Positions 30,001 to 39,451 are shown, numbered from the stretch's first letter. The stretch is DNA of 64,000 bases from Marisediminicola senii (GCF_011057645.1 NZ_JAALGE010000007.1:16034-80033); one strand, 5' to 3'. The notes: generated by a model not told the origin, from the letters alone. A program made the numbers and translations.

Positions 30001-30543
30001 AAGCACGCCTCGGCGAGCATCGCCGAGATCCTCACGAGCGATGCGTCGATGGATGGCGAGACGGTGAACGTCGCCGGGCTGGTCACGAGCGTGCAGCACC
30101 GCACCGCCCGCAACTCCGGTAACCAGTACGGGCTCGTGCAGATCGAGGACTTCGGCGGCGAGATCACCGTGATGTTCCTCGGCAAGACCTACCAGGAGTT
30201 CTCGCCCGCCCTCGCAAACGACCAGGTCGTGGTGATCCGCGGGCGGGTGAGCCTGCGCGACGACGGAATGAACCTGCACGCCGTCAGCATGTTCACCCCC
30301 GACCTCGGGCAGAGCCTGGGGTCTGGCCCGCTGGTCATCAGCATGCCCGAGCACCGCGCGACGACCGAGGTGGTCACGAACCTCAGTGACTCGCTGATCC
30401 GGCACGCGGGCGACACCGAGGTGCGGCTCAAGCTGATCAAAGGCGACACCGCGCGGCTGTTCGAGATCCCGTTCCCGGTCACCGTGACCGCCGACCTGTT
30501 CGGCGAGCTCAAGTCGCTGCTCGGGCCCAACTGTTTGAGCTGA
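27028..30543 (+). CDS. dnaE: DNA polymerase III alpha subunit
   Basis: Replicative polymerase of 1171 aa. The N-terminal PHP domain is intact (HLHVHSEYSMLDG, MTDHGNVFGAYDFW), consistent with the proofreading PHP of actinobacterial DnaE1. The palm carries PDFDVDFDERRRG (catalytic aspartates 416 and 418) and KMDFLGLRNLT (Asp578). Downstream are the fingers, a helix-hairpin-helix region and an OB fold (VNVAGLVTSVQHRT...GEITVMF). The start is TTG at 27028, with GGAGA upstream and directly before the conserved HLHVHSEYS; no ATG or GTG is available there. Confidence 0.96.
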   Translation: MPASTKSFVHLHVHSEYSMLDGAARVTPLVKAAAEQGMPAIAMTDHGNVFGAYDFWKSATSAGIKPIIGTEAYLTPGTARGDKTRVRWGNGGQDDVSGAGSYTHLTMLSESTEGMHNLFRLSSRASLEGYYFKPRMDRELLGEYAKGLIATTGCPSSEVQTRLRLGQYDEAVQAASDFRDIFGRENYFCEIMDHGLGIERRVMGDLLRLAKQLDLPLVATNDLHYTHAHDATSHAALLCVQSGTTLDDPNRFKFDADEFYLKTAEQMRHLFRDHPEACDNTLLIAERCNVAFDENANFMPVFPLPEGETEATWFAKEVEAGLDRRYRGDIPDEVHERAAYEIGVISQMGFPGYFLVVADFIGWARKNGIRVGPGRGSGAGSMVAYAMGITDLDPIRHGLIFERFLNPDRVSMPDFDVDFDERRRGEVIRYVTDKYGDDRVAQIVTYGTIKAKQALKDSSRVLGFPYGMGEKLTKAMPPAIMGKDIPLTGIMDKDHPRWKEAGDVRAVLDSDPDARTVFDTALGIENLKRQWGVHAAGVIMSSEPLLDIIPIMKREQDGQIVTQFDYPACEALGLIKMDFLGLRNLTIIDDALDNIKANRGETPVLEELELDDPLTYALLARGDTLGVFQFDGGPMRSLLRLMRPDNFEDISAVGALYRPGPMGANSHTNYAFRKNGQQEVDYIHPELSEALADVLGTTYGLIVYQEQVMSIAQKLAGFSLGQADILRRAMGKKKKSELDKQFEGFSGGMQANGYSMDAVQTLWNILLPFSDYAFNKAHSAAYGVLSYWTAYLKAHYPAEYMAALLTSVGDSKDKLAIYLNECRRMGIKVLAPDVNESIGFFAAVGDDIRFGLGAVRNVGFAVVDQIRASREEKGAFTSFHDFLAKVPITAANKRTAESLIKAGAFDSLGSTRRALLEIHEDAVESAVSVKRNEAHGQVGFDFDSLWDDPVSAVAVPERPEWSKRDKLAFEREMLGLYVSDHPLAGLELQLAKHASASIAEILTSDASMDGETVNVAGLVTSVQHRTARNSGNQYGLVQIEDFGGEITVMFLGKTYQEFSPALANDQVVVIRGRVSLRDDGMNLHAVSMFTPDLGQSLGSGPLVISMPEHRATTEVVTNLSDSLIRHAGDTEVRLKLIKGDTARLFEIPFPVTVTADLFGELKSLLGPNCLS

Positions 30544-30566
30544 GCCTTCCCCGCTGCCGACGCGCA

Positions 30567-30586
30567 GCACCGCCCGCTCGCGGTGC
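30567..30586 (+). terminator. Possible terminator hairpin after dnaE
   Basis: gcaccgc / gcggtgc arms with a 6-nt loop lie in the 90-bp dnaE-hisD gap. No T-tract follows, so this is weak. Confidence 0.35.
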
Positions 30587-30618
30587 GCGCACTCACAGGA
30601 TCAGGGTGCGCGCGCCGG

Positions 30619-30624
30619 TAATGT
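30619..30624 (+). promoter_or_regulatory. -10 box candidate for hisD
   Basis: TAATGT ends 9 nt before the first ATG of hisD, so the transcript would have almost no leader. Confidence 0.4.
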
Positions 30625-30633
30625 TGATGCGCC

Positions 30634-31944
30634 ATGATGCAGACCATTGACCTCCGCGGCCAGACGCCCACCCGCAGCGAACTCCTCTCGATAGTCCCCC
30701 GATCGCACACCGACGTCTCGCAGGCGACGGATGCCGCCACCGCCCTCATCGCCGACGTGCGCGCCAGGGGCGAGAAGGCGATTCTCGACCAGGCCGAGCG
30801 GTTCGACGGCGTCCGCCCCGAGCGCGTACGCGTCGACGCCACCGCGATCGCCGACGCCATGGCGGCACTCGACCCCGCGGTCAGGACGGCGCTCGAGGAA
30901 GCCATCACCCGGGTCAGGGCGGCATCCCGCGCGCAGGTTCCCGCGCCGGTCGTGACCGAGCTCGGTGCGGGCGCCACCGTCACCCAGCGCTGGACCCCGG
31001 TGCGCCGCGTCGGCCTCTACGTGCCGGGCGGCAAGGCCGTCTACCCGTCGAGCGTCGTGATGAACGTGGTCGCCGCGCAGGTCGCCGGCGTGTCGTCGAT
31101 CGCGCTGGTCTCGCCCCCGCAGAAGGAGTTCGGCGGCAGCATCCACCCGACGATCCTCGGCGCTGCGGGCCTCCTCGGCATCGACGAGGTCTACGCCATG
31201 GGCGGCGCCGGCGCCATCGGAGCCCTCGCCTACGGCATCCCGTCGCTCGGACTCGAGCCCGTGCAGGTCGTCACCGGCCCGGGCAACGTCTATGTCGCCG
31301 CCGCCAAGCGCGCCGTGCTCGGCCAGGTCGGCATCGACTCCGAGGCCGGCCCCACCGAGATCCTCATCATCGCGGATGCCTCGGCCGACGCATCCATCGT
31401 CGCCGCCGACCTCATCAGCCAGGCAGAACACGACGAGCTGGCCGCGGCCGTGCTCGTCACCGACTCGCCACAGCTCGCCGAGCGCGTGCGGGAGTCCGTC
31501 GCCGCACTCGCGACCAGCACCCACCACAGCGCCCGCGTGCGCATCGCGCTCGACGGCATCCAGTCGGCCATCGTGCTCGTCGACGACATGGGGGTCGCCG
31601 CCGACTTCAGCAACGCCTACGGCCCCGAGCACCTCGAGATCCACACCGCCGACCCCGGCGCGATGCTCGACAGCATCGAGGACGCCGGCGCGATCTTCAT
31701 GGGAACGAACACGCCAGTGAGCCTCGGCGACTACCTCGCGGGCTCGAACCACGTGCTGCCGACCGGGGGACAGGCCAGGTTCGTATCCGGCCTCGGCGCG
31801 TTCACCTTCCTGCGCCCGCAGCAGGTCGTGCACTACACGCGCGATGCCCTGCGCGACGTCAGCGACCACGTGGTCAGCCTCGCGGTCGCCGAGGACCTGC
31901 CAGCACACGGCGATGCCGTGACGGCGCGGTTCGCCGACTCGTAG
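30634..31944 (+). CDS. hisD: Histidinol dehydrogenase
   Basis: Zinc- and NAD-dependent enzyme of 436 aa making L-histidine from L-histidinol in the last two steps. Family blocks visible are [19 protein letters not shown], the [15 protein letters not shown] stretch, [32 protein letters not shown] and GPEHLEIHT. Start is the first of two consecutive ATG codons. The rest of the his operon is not adjacent within this window; nrdR follows after 44 bp. Confidence 0.96.
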   Translation: MMQTIDLRGQTPTRSELLSIVPRSHTDVSQATDAATALIADVRARGEKAILDQAERFDGVRPERVRVDATAIADAMAALDPAVRTALEEAITRVRAASRAQVPAPVVTELGAGATVTQRWTPVRRVGLYVPGGKAVYPSSVVMNVVAAQVAGVSSIALVSPPQKEFGGSIHPTILGAAGLLGIDEVYAMGGAGAIGALAYGIPSLGLEPVQVVTGPGNVYVAAAKRAVLGQVGIDSEAGPTEILIIADASADASIVAADLISQAEHDELAAAVLVTDSPQLAERVRESVAALATSTHHSARVRIALDGIQSAIVLVDDMGVAADFSNAYGPEHLEIHTADPGAMLDSIEDAGAIFMGTNTPVSLGDYLAGSNHVLPTGGQARFVSGLGAFTFLRPQQVVHYTRDALRDVSDHVVSLAVAEDLPAHGDAVTARFADS

Positions 31945-31973
31945 CCCCGGCGCCGCGCCGCCGCCGGCTGCCC

Positions 31974-31979
31974 TATCCT
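31974..31979 (+). promoter_or_regulatory. -10 box candidate for nrdR
   Basis: TATCCT ends 9 nt before the nrdR ATG, again close to a leaderless layout. Confidence 0.4.
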
Positions 31980-31988
31980 GAGAGCACC

Positions 31989-32453
31989 ATGTTCTGTCCG
32001 TTCTGTCGCCACCCTGATTCGCGCGTCGTCGATTCGCGCACCAGTGACGACGGAATGTCGATCCGCCGCCGTCGCCAGTGCCCGGAATGCGGGCGCCGCT
32101 TCACGACCACCGAGACCGCGAGCCTCAACGTCGTCAAGCGCAACGGCGTGCTGGAGCCGTTCAGCCGCGAGAAGATCGTCACCGGCGTGCGCAAGGCCTG
32201 CCAGGGCCGGCCCGTCACCGACACCGACCTCGCGCTGCTCGCCCAGCGGGTCGAAGAGACCATCCGCGCTACCGGCGCATCGCAGATCGACGCCAACGAG
32301 ATCGGGCTCGCCATCCTGCCCCCGCTGCGCGAACTCGACGAGGTCGCCTACCTCCGGTTCGCCAGCGTCTACCAGGGCTTCGACTCCCTCGACGACTTCG
32401 AGGCCGCGATCACGCTGCTGCGCGTCGAGCACCAGACGTCGCCGACCGACTGA
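31989..32453 (+). CDS. nrdR: Ribonucleotide reductase repressor NrdR
   Basis: 154-aa repressor of ribonucleotide reductase genes. The N-terminal zinc ribbon uses Cys3, Cys6, Cys31 and Cys34, and an ATP-cone ([20 protein letters not shown] onward) senses ATP/dATP. Length and sequence are normal. It binds NrdR boxes before nrd genes, which are not in this window. pyrD begins 12 bp downstream. Confidence 0.96.
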   Translation: MFCPFCRHPDSRVVDSRTSDDGMSIRRRRQCPECGRRFTTTETASLNVVKRNGVLEPFSREKIVTGVRKACQGRPVTDTDLALLAQRVEETIRATGASQIDANEIGLAILPPLRELDEVAYLRFASVYQGFDSLDDFEAAITLLRVEHQTSPTD

Positions 32454-32464
32454 GGCCGCCCAGC

Positions 32465-33502
32465 GTGTATCCCCTCCTGTTCTCCGTGGTCCTGCGACGC
32501 CTCGACCCGGAACAGGCGCACCACCTCGCGTTCCGGGTCATCCAGGCCATTCCCGGCACCGTCGCCGCACGTGTGCTCCGCCGCATGACCAGGCCGGATG
32601 CTTCCCTCGCCGTCAACACCCTCGGCCTGCGCTTCGACTCGCCGTTCGGGGTCGCCGCCGGCTTCGACAAGAACGGCGAGGGCATCCGCGGGCTGTACGA
32701 CCTCGGATTCGGGCATATCGAGGTCGGCACCGTCACCGCGATCGCGCAGCCGGGCAACCCGAAGCCCCGCCTGTTCCGGCTCGTCGCCGACCGCGCCGTC
32801 ATCAACCGCATGGGCTTCAACAACGATGGGGCAGCCGCGGTCGCCCCGCGCCTCGCGCGCCAGATGGCCAGCGGCATCCGCCCCATCATCGGCGCCAACA
32901 TCGGCAAGTCCCGCATCGTCGGCGTGGATGACGCCATCGACGACTACCTCGTCAGCACGCGTCTGCTCGCCCCGGTGGCCGACTACCTCACGGTCAACGT
33001 CAGCTCACCCAACACCCCCGGCCTGCGCGGGCTCCAGGAGATCGACAAGCTCGCCCCGTTGCTGGCGGCCGTGCGGGATGCGGCGGGGGACACCCCGGTG
33101 CTGGTCAAGATCGCCCCCGACCTGCACGACGACGAGGTGCGCCGCATCGCCGCGCTCGTCGTCGAGCTCGGCCTTCCCGGCATCATCGCCACGAACACCA
33201 CCCTCGGCCGCACAGGCCTCGTCACCGCCGACACCGAGGTCGAGCGCATCGGCGCGGGCGGGCTGTCCGGCGCACCGCTGGCCACACGATCACTCGACGT
33301 GCTGCGCATCATCCGCTCGGTCGTGCCAGCCGAGGTGTGCGTCATCTCGGTCGGGGGAGTCGAGACCGCGGCCGACGTCGCCGAGCGCATCGACGCCGGC
33401 GCCACGCTGGTGCAGGGTTACACGGGGTTCCTCTACCGCGGGCCGCTCTGGGCCCGCCAGGTCAACCGTGGCCTGCTCAAACTGCGGTCCGTCCGCCGCT
33501 AG
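32465..33502 (+). CDS. pyrD: Quinone-dependent dihydroorotate dehydrogenase (class 2)
   Basis: Membrane-associated FMN enzyme of 345 aa oxidising dihydroorotate to orotate in pyrimidine synthesis and passing electrons to quinone. An N-terminal helix (YPLLFSVVLRRLDPEQAHHL) is typical of class 2. VAAGFDKNGEG, NRMGFNNDG, VNVSSPNTPGLRGLQ (catalytic Ser rather than Cys) and the FMN-phosphate region SVGGVETAADVAERI are visible. The GTG at 32465 begins the helix; the frame is open far upstream as an alternate frame of nrdR. Confidence 0.94.
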   Translation: MYPLLFSVVLRRLDPEQAHHLAFRVIQAIPGTVAARVLRRMTRPDASLAVNTLGLRFDSPFGVAAGFDKNGEGIRGLYDLGFGHIEVGTVTAIAQPGNPKPRLFRLVADRAVINRMGFNNDGAAAVAPRLARQMASGIRPIIGANIGKSRIVGVDDAIDDYLVSTRLLAPVADYLTVNVSSPNTPGLRGLQEIDKLAPLLAAVRDAAGDTPVLVKIAPDLHDDEVRRIAALVVELGLPGIIATNTTLGRTGLVTADTEVERIGAGGLSGAPLATRSLDVLRIIRSVVPAEVCVISVGGVETAADVAERIDAGATLVQGYTGFLYRGPLWARQVNRGLLKLRSVRR

Positions 33503-33527
33503 GCAGCGACCCCGCACCGCTGAGGGA

Positions 33528-34100
33528 TCAGGCCGGGTACTTCCAGCGCTTGACCTGCGGCTTCGGCAACCGCATCGGTCGCAGCTGCAGCGCACGCATC
33601 GCCGCGTACCAGCGAGTGCCGCCCTGCACGTTGTCGGCACCGAAGCGCTCTGCGATCTTCTTCTTGAGAATGAAGCCGAGAATCACGCAGTCGAGGATCG
33701 CGATGATGAACAGGGCCCACAGGGCGACGAACGCGTAGACGGCGGTCTGGGGCACGAACGTCGAGAGAATGACGACGAACATCAGCGGGATGAGGGCCTC
33801 GCCGGCCGAGAACCGCGCATCGATGTAGTCCCGCACGTACCGACGCTGCGCACCGCGGTCACGGACCGGGAGATAGCGTTCCTCGCCGTTCGCCATGCCG
33901 ATGCGGGCCTTCTCGCGGGCGGCGGCCATCTTCTGGCGCGCCTCCTTGTTCGCGGCCTTGCGGTCGTTCGACACGAGCGGGCGCTTGTTCGCCGCCTCGC
34001 GTTCGCGACGGGTGGGCGTCGGGCGTCCCTTGCCTGCCGCGAGCTCCATTTCGTCTTCGACGACGACCTTGTCGTTCTTGCCGGATGGTGAGGTGGCCAT
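33528..34100 (-). CDS. DUF3043 membrane protein
   Basis: 190-aa actinobacterial protein of unknown function. A highly charged N-terminal half with the family signature TPTRREREAANKRPL precedes two membrane helices (ALIPLMFVVILSTFV and the segment VALWALFIIAILDCVILGFI) and a short basic tail ending QVKRWKYPA. The ATG at 34100 has AGGG upstream; a TTG two codons earlier is less likely. It converges with pyrD and is divergent from the peptidase gene, with 41 bp between starts. Confidence 0.85.
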   Translation of the reverse strand: MATSPSGKNDKVVVEDEMELAAGKGRPTPTRREREAANKRPLVSNDRKAANKEARQKMAAAREKARIGMANGEERYLPVRDRGAQRRYVRDYIDARFSAGEALIPLMFVVILSTFVPQTAVYAFVALWALFIIAILDCVILGFILKKKIAERFGADNVQGGTRWYAAMRALQLRPMRLPKPQVKRWKYPA

Positions 34101-34128
34101 AATCAAATCCCTGCCTTAGAAGTCCGCT

Positions 34129-34134
34129 TAAGAT
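34129..34134 (+). promoter_or_regulatory. -10 box of the M20 peptidase gene, leaderless geometry
   Basis: TAAGAT ends 7 nt before the ATG at 34142. The short, locally AT-rich 41-bp gap must also hold the DUF3043 promoter on the other strand. Confidence 0.5.
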
Positions 34135-34141
34135 TACCTCC

Positions 34142-35548
34142 ATGTCTTTTGCGCCAGCCACACGTCCGGAATTACTCGCCTCCCTTTCCGAGGCCGTGCG
34201 GGTGGGTCTCCCGTCGACCATCGCCGACCTGTCCCGCCTGGTGCGCATCCCCTCCGTGTCGTGGTCGGCATTCGACCCCGAGGCCGTGGAGCGCAGCGCC
34301 GCTGCGGTCGCCGCCCTCGCCGACGGGCTCGGCGTGTTCGACTCCGTGCAGGTATCCAGGGCACCCCAGGGCGACAGCGAGGAAATGGGCCAGCCCGCCG
34401 TGCTCGCCACCCGTGCGGCACGGGGCGGCAAGCCGACCATCATGCTGTACGCCCACCACGACGTGCAGCCCCCCGGCGACGACGCCGACTGGGACTCGCC
34501 GCCGTTCGAGCCGACCGTGCGCGGAGACCGGCTGTACGGGCGCGGATCGGCCGACGACAAGGCGGGAGTGATGGCCCACATCGGTGCCATCCGTGCTCTC
34601 GTCGAGGAGGTCGGCACCGACTTCGACCTGGGGCTCGTCCTGTTCATCGAGGGCGAGGAGGAGTTCGGCTCGCGGTCGTTCTCCAACTTCCTCCAGCAGC
34701 ACGAGGCGGAGCTCGCCGCCGACGTGATCGTCGTCGCCGACTCCGACAACTGGGATACCGCAACTCCCGCCCTCACGGTCGGCCTGCGCGGCAACGTGAC
34801 CTTCCGCCTCACCGTCTCGACCCTCGCCCACGCCTCGCACTCCGGCATGTTCGGCGGCGCGGCCCCCGACGCCATGATGGCCATGGTCACGCTGCTGTCG
34901 TCGCTGTACGCCGACGACGGATCGGTGGCGGTCGCCGGCCTCACCGGGGGAGAGGCCGCAGACCTGCCCTACGACGACGCGAGGTTCCGCGACGAGGCAG
35001 GGCTCCTCGACGGCGTCACGCCGGTAGGCTCCGGGTCCATCCTGAGCAGGCTGTGGAGCAAGCCCGCGATCACCATCACCGGCATCGACGCACCCAGCGT
35101 CGCCAACGCCTCCAACACCCTGCTGCCCTCGGTGTCCGTCCGCATCAGCGTTCGGGTAGCCCCCGGCCAGACCGCCGCAGCCGCCTACGCCGCGATCGAG
35201 GCGCACCTGCGAGCGTTGGCCCCGTTCGGTGCGCACCTCGAGATCAGCGACGTCGACCAGGGCAACCCGTTCTCGGTCGACACCTCGGGCTGGGCGGTCG
35301 CCGAGGCCAAGCAGAGCATGACGGATGCATGGGGCACCGCCGCGGTCGAAACCGGTATCGGCGGCTCCATCCCCTTCATCTCCGACCTCGTCGAGAAGTT
35401 CCCCGCCGCGCAGATCCTCGTCACCGGGGTAGAAGATCCCGACACCCGGGCGCACAGCCCCAACGAATCCCTGCACCTCGGGGTATTCCACCGCGCGGTC
35501 CTCACCGAGGCCGTGCTCCTCGCCCGGCTCAACGAGCGCTCCGCCTGA
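34142..35548 (+). CDS. M20-family dipeptidase
   Basis: Cytoplasmic metallopeptidase of 468 aa, probably a dipeptidase or carnosinase-like enzyme. Metal ligands are in YAHHDVQPPG, GRGSADDKAGV, FIEGEEEFGS (general-base Glu), ADSDNW and HSPNES. The lid/dimerisation domain contains HSGMFGGAAPDAM. Substrate cannot be assigned. The GTG/ATG choice is clear because the ATG at 34142 gives a normal N-terminus and fits the -10 box 7 nt upstream. Confidence 0.92.
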   Translation: MSFAPATRPELLASLSEAVRVGLPSTIADLSRLVRIPSVSWSAFDPEAVERSAAAVAALADGLGVFDSVQVSRAPQGDSEEMGQPAVLATRAARGGKPTIMLYAHHDVQPPGDDADWDSPPFEPTVRGDRLYGRGSADDKAGVMAHIGAIRALVEEVGTDFDLGLVLFIEGEEEFGSRSFSNFLQQHEAELAADVIVVADSDNWDTATPALTVGLRGNVTFRLTVSTLAHASHSGMFGGAAPDAMMAMVTLLSSLYADDGSVAVAGLTGGEAADLPYDDARFRDEAGLLDGVTPVGSGSILSRLWSKPAITITGIDAPSVANASNTLLPSVSVRISVRVAPGQTAAAAYAAIEAHLRALAPFGAHLEISDVDQGNPFSVDTSGWAVAEAKQSMTDAWGTAAVETGIGGSIPFISDLVEKFPAAQILVTGVEDPDTRAHSPNESLHLGVFHRAVLTEAVLLARLNERSA

Positions 35549-35663
35549 CGGGCCCGCAGGTCCCCGCGCTGATCGCCACCCGGTCGAGCGCGACCGGTTG
35601 GGAAGGTTTTCCCGGGCTGCGGGATTACACTTCACGAAGGAATCACCGAGGCAGGGAGTGCTC

Positions 35664-36083
35664 ATGACCGACACAACAGTCACCAATTCTTCGACGACCG
35701 GCGTTCCGACCGGCGAGGAGATGCTCGCGGCGGCCACCGGCCAGACCGCAGCCCCCACCCACGGCGTGAGCCTCACCGATACCGCCGCGACCAAGGTCCG
35801 AAGCCTCTACGAGCAGGAGGGTCGCGACGACCTGCGCCTGCGCGTGGCAGTGCAGCCGGGCGGATGCAGCGGACTTATCTACCAGCTCTACTTCGACGAG
35901 CGCCTCCTCGACGGCGACACCACCGTCGACTTCGACGGTGTCGAGGTCGTCGTCGACAAGATGAGCGTGCCGTACCTCGACGGCGCGAGCATCGACTTCG
36001 AAGACACCATCCAGAAGCAGGGATTCACCATCGACAACCCGAACGCCGGCGGAAGCTGCGCGTGTGGGGACTCGTTCCACTAG
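35664..36083 (+). CDS. erpA: A-type iron-sulfur cluster carrier
   Basis: 139-aa carrier that delivers Fe-S clusters to client proteins. Cys68 in GGCSGL and the pair Cys132/Cys134 in SCACGD are the three cluster ligands. The N-terminal 35 residues are a Thr/Ala-rich extension. The ATG at 35664 is chosen because CAGGGAG precedes it; the frame extends 22 codons upstream without family character. TACACT about 35 nt before the start may be the -10. A strong terminator follows, so the gene is probably monocistronic. Nearby Rieske and other respiratory proteins are plausible clients. Confidence 0.92.
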   Translation: MTDTTVTNSSTTGVPTGEEMLAAATGQTAAPTHGVSLTDTAATKVRSLYEQEGRDDLRLRVAVQPGGCSGLIYQLYFDERLLDGDTTVDFDGVEVVVDKMSVPYLDGASIDFEDTIQKQGFTIDNPNAGGSCACGDSFH

Positions 36084-36150
36084 CCGGATAACCGCTGGCC
36101 CGGCCGGGATTACCACCTGGCTGACGGCGTTCGTCGATCAGACGTACAGA

Positions 36151-36183
36151 AAAGGGAACCGCCTCCGGGCGGTTCCCTTTTTT
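36151..36183 (+). terminator. Intrinsic terminator after erpA
   Basis: Perfect stem gggaaccgcc / ggcggttccc (36154-36163, 36168-36177) with loop tccg, flanked by AAA and followed by six T. Confidence 0.95.
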
Positions 36184-36242
36184 ACGGTTGATTGGGAGCG
36201 AACGGCCCCCTCCTCCTGTCGGAACCCGCCCCTCCTTCCGGG

Positions 36243-36248
36243 TAGGCT
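36243..36248 (+). promoter_or_regulatory. -10 box candidate for the ctaC operon
   Basis: TAGGCT lies about 60 nt before the ctaC GTG, after the erpA terminator. Confidence 0.4.
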
Positions 36249-36305
36249 GAGACGGTCAAAGTGACTGTGATTCGATGCAGTCGCGAGTTCCACGAAAGGT
36301 TCCCG

Positions 36306-37181
36306 GTGCGCTCTAACCGCCGTCTACGATGGGCAACCATTCCCATTGCCGCGACCATGGTCGTCGTTCTCGCGGGATGCACGCAGGCCCAGCTCCGCGG
36401 CTTCATGCCGGGCGAGCCCGGTGTCACCAACCACACCGACCGCGTCACCGGCCTCTGGGTCACGTCGTGGATCGTGCTGCTCGTGGTCGGCATCCTGACC
36501 TGGGGCCTCATCATCTGGGCCGCCATCGCGTACCGCCGCCGCAAGGGCCAGACCGGCCTCCCCGTGCAGCTGCGCTACAACCTACCGATCGAGATCTTCT
36601 ACACGATCGTGCCGCTCATCCTGGTGCTCGGCTTCTTCGCCTTCACCGCGCGCGACCAGGACGCCATCGAAAGCGACCCGGGCGACCCCGACGTCACCAT
36701 CGAGGTCTACGGCAAGCGCTGGGCGTGGGACTTCAACTACCTCAACGAGGGCCCGGGCGGCGACGGCGTCTTCTCGCCCGGAATCCAGGCCGAGGAGACC
36801 GATGGCCCCGAGACCATCAACTACGACACCCTTCCGGTGCTCTACCTTCCCGTAGACCAGAAGGTGCAGATCGACATCCATACCCGCGACGTGCTGCACT
36901 CCTTCTTCGTCGTCGACTTCCTGTACAAGAAGGACATGGTTCCCGGCAAGACGAACTACATGTACTTCACGCCCCTCAAGACCGGCACCTACATCGGCAA
37001 GTGCGCCGAGCTCTGCGGGGAGTACCACTCGCTGATGCTGTTCCAGGTCAAGGTCGTCGAGCAAGACGAATACGACGACTACATCCAGAGCCTCGTCGAT
37101 GCCGGCCAGACCGGCACGCTGGGCGAGGACTACATCGTCAACCAGAACCAGCCAGGCACCGAAGCTTCGGAAACCGACTAA
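36306..37181 (+). CDS. ctaC: Cytochrome c oxidase subunit II
   Basis: Membrane lipoprotein subunit of the aa3 oxidase, 291 aa. A lipobox LAGC puts the lipidated cysteine at residue 25, two helices anchor it, and the CuA site is formed by the LHSF histidine and CAELCGEYHSLM. RWAWDF marks the cytochrome-docking region. In actinobacteria this subunit takes electrons from the bcc complex encoded 5 kb downstream (qcrCAB). The GTG at 36306 with AAAGG upstream gives a correct signal sequence; the frame is open 15 codons earlier. Confidence 0.95.
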   Translation: MRSNRRLRWATIPIAATMVVVLAGCTQAQLRGFMPGEPGVTNHTDRVTGLWVTSWIVLLVVGILTWGLIIWAAIAYRRRKGQTGLPVQLRYNLPIEIFYTIVPLILVLGFFAFTARDQDAIESDPGDPDVTIEVYGKRWAWDFNYLNEGPGGDGVFSPGIQAEETDGPETINYDTLPVLYLPVDQKVQIDIHTRDVLHSFFVVDFLYKKDMVPGKTNYMYFTPLKTGTYIGKCAELCGEYHSLMLFQVKVVEQDEYDDYIQSLVDAGQTGTLGEDYIVNQNQPGTEASETD

Positions 37182-37193
37182 GGGTCCATCCAG

Positions 37194-38933
37194 ATGAGCA
37201 CAGCAACGCAGAGCCCCACCACCACCGGTCCCTCATCGAGTGAGCCGAACGTCGGTCGCCCCATCAGCAAGGGCAACATCGTCGTCAACTGGGTGACGTC
37301 GACTGACCACAAGAAGATCGGGTACATGTACCTGATCACCTCGTTCATCTACTTCTGCCTCGGCGGAGTGATGGCGCTGGTCATTCGTGCCCAGCTCTTT
37401 GAGCCCGGCCTCGAACTGCTGGCCACCAAGGAGCAGTACAACCAGCTCTTCACCATGCACGGCACGATCATGCTGCTGATGTTCGCGACGCCGCTGTTCG
37501 CCGGCTTCGCCAACGTGCTCATGCCACTGCAGATCGGCGCGCCCGACGTCGCGTTCCCGCGCCTCAACGCGTTCGCCTACTGGCTGTTCAACTTCGGATC
37601 GCTGATCGCGGTCTCCGGGTTCCTCACCCCGCAGGGTGCTGCATCGTTCGGCTGGTTCGCCTACACGCCGCTCTCCACCACGACGTTCTCTCCCGGCATC
37701 GGCGGCAACCTCTGGGTGTTCGGCCTCGCGATGAGTGGTTTCGGAACCATCCTCGGTGCCGTCAACTTCATCACCACGATCATCACGATGCGCGCCCCCG
37801 GCATGACCATGTTCCGCATGCCGATCTTCACCTGGAACATCCTGGTGACCTCGATCCTCGTGATCATGGCGTTCCCCGTACTGGCTGCAGCGCTGTTCGC
37901 CCTCGGCTCCGACCGGGTGCTGGGGTCGCATATCTACAACCCCGAGGCAGGCGGTGCCATCCTCTGGCAGCACCTTTTCTGGTTCTTCGGCCACCCCGAG
38001 GTGTACATCATCGCGCTGCCGTTCTTCGGAATCATCTCGGAGGTGCTCCCGGTCTTCAGCCGCAAGCCCATCTTCGGATACAAGACCCTCGTCTACGCGA
38101 CCATCTCCATCGCGGCACTGTCGGTCACGGTGTGGGCCCACCACATGTACGTCACGGGTTCGGTGCTGCTGCCGTTCTTCGCCCTCATGACGATGCTCAT
38201 CGCGGTGCCCACCGGTGTGAAGATCTTCAACTGGATCGGCACCATGTGGCGGGGATCCGTCACGTTCGAGACCCCGATGCTGTGGGCGATCGGGTTCCTG
38301 ATCACCTTCACCTTCGGTGGCCTCACCGGCGTCATCCTCTCCTCGCCGCCGCTCGACTTCCACGTCTCTGACACCTACTTCGTGGTGGCGCACTTCCACT
38401 ACGTCGTGTTCGGGACGGTCGTGTTCGCGATGTTCTCCGGGTTCTACTTCTGGTGGCCCAAGTTCACCGGACGCATGCTCGACGAGCGCCTCGGCAAGAT
38501 CCACTTCTGGACGCTGTTCATCGGGTTCCACATGACCTTCCTCATCCACCACTGGCTGGGTGTCATGGGCATGCCGCGTCGTTACGCGACTTACCAGCCC
38601 GAAGACGGGTTCACCTGGATGAACCAGCTGTCGACAGTCGGCTCGATGATCCTCGGTATCTCGATGATCCCGTTCTTCTACAACGTGTGGATCACCGCCC
38701 GCCGCGCACCCCTCGTCACGGTCAACGACCCGTGGGGCTATGGCCGCTCGCTCGAGTGGGCGACGTCCTGCCCGCCGCCGCGTCACAACTTCACCTCGAT
38801 TCCGCGCATCCGCTCCGAGTCCCCGGCCTTCGACCTCGCTCACCCCGAGGCCGGCGTACCCGTGGGAGTCGGACCGCTCAAGGATGCGCCGGATGCCCCG
38901 GTGTACGACGCCTCCGACAACACAGTGAAGTAG
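37194..38933 (+). CDS. ctaD: Cytochrome c oxidase subunit I
   Basis: 579-aa catalytic subunit with about twelve helices carrying haem a and the haem a3-CuB centre. Visible ligands and channel motifs are [25 protein letters not shown] (CuB His and Tyr), WAHHMYV and [10 protein letters not shown]. It follows ctaC after 12 bp. N- and C-terminal tails are hydrophilic and variable. All catalytic residues are intact. Confidence 0.97.
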   Translation: MSTATQSPTTTGPSSSEPNVGRPISKGNIVVNWVTSTDHKKIGYMYLITSFIYFCLGGVMALVIRAQLFEPGLELLATKEQYNQLFTMHGTIMLLMFATPLFAGFANVLMPLQIGAPDVAFPRLNAFAYWLFNFGSLIAVSGFLTPQGAASFGWFAYTPLSTTTFSPGIGGNLWVFGLAMSGFGTILGAVNFITTIITMRAPGMTMFRMPIFTWNILVTSILVIMAFPVLAAALFALGSDRVLGSHIYNPEAGGAILWQHLFWFFGHPEVYIIALPFFGIISEVLPVFSRKPIFGYKTLVYATISIAALSVTVWAHHMYVTGSVLLPFFALMTMLIAVPTGVKIFNWIGTMWRGSVTFETPMLWAIGFLITFTFGGLTGVILSSPPLDFHVSDTYFVVAHFHYVVFGTVVFAMFSGFYFWWPKFTGRMLDERLGKIHFWTLFIGFHMTFLIHHWLGVMGMPRRYATYQPEDGFTWMNQLSTVGSMILGISMIPFFYNVWITARRAPLVTVNDPWGYGRSLEWATSCPPPRHNFTSIPRIRSESPAFDLAHPEAGVPVGVGPLKDAPDAPVYDASDNTVK

Positions 38934-38942
38934 AGCCGCCAC

Positions 38943-39389
38943 ATGATCGCCAACACACGTCTCTTCTGGGTCCTCAGTGGCTTCTTCCTGGTCGCATCCA
39001 TCGCGTACACAATCTGGTCGTACGTCTACTACGCCGACGCTCCCAGTGAGCTGCAGAACGAGCTGGGCATCGAGTGGGTCGGGTCCATCGGCCTGCTCCT
39101 GTCATCGACGCTCGCTGCGCTGATCGCGTTCTACCTTGGCCGCCTGCACAAGGCACAGGGCGCGGAACTGCCCGAGGACCGTCTCGACTCCAACATCGAT
39201 GACGGCGACGCCGAGCAGGGGTTCTTCAGCCCGTGGAGCTGGTGGCCCATCGTGCTCGCAGCGGGTGCAAGCCTGTTGTTCGTCGGGATCGCGGTTGGTG
39301 TCTGGATCGCATTCATCGGCGCGGGTCTCACCGTCATCGCCCTCGTCGGGTGGATGTTCGAGTACTACCGGGGCAACTTCGCCCGCTAG
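38943..39389 (+). CDS. ctaF: Actinobacterial cytochrome c oxidase subunit IV (CtaF)
   Basis: 148-aa membrane protein with four helices (two N-terminal at about 7-25 and 40-60, two C-terminal at about 97-117 and 119-135) found in actinobacterial aa3 oxidases. DGDAEQGFFSPWSWWPI is a family hallmark. It starts 9 bp after ctaD and completes the ctaC-D-F operon. A long hairpin follows the stop. Confidence 0.93.
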   Translation: MIANTRLFWVLSGFFLVASIAYTIWSYVYYADAPSELQNELGIEWVGSIGLLLSSTLAALIAFYLGRLHKAQGAELPEDRLDSNIDDGDAEQGFFSPWSWWPIVLAAGASLLFVGIAVGVWIAFIGAGLTVIALVGWMFEYYRGNFAR

Positions 39390-39401
39390 GCGCGCAACGC
39401 G

Positions 39402-39441
39402 AGGGCCAGACGGCACGGATCACCGTGTCGGCTGGCCCTTT
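39402..39441 (+). terminator. Terminator hairpin of the ctaCDF operon
   Basis: agggccag (39402-39409) pairs with ctggccct (39432-39439), and the inner bases also pair imperfectly around an atca loop. A short CTTTC tail follows. It lies 13 nt after the ctaF stop. Confidence 0.65.
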
Positions 39442-39451
39442 CATATTCCCT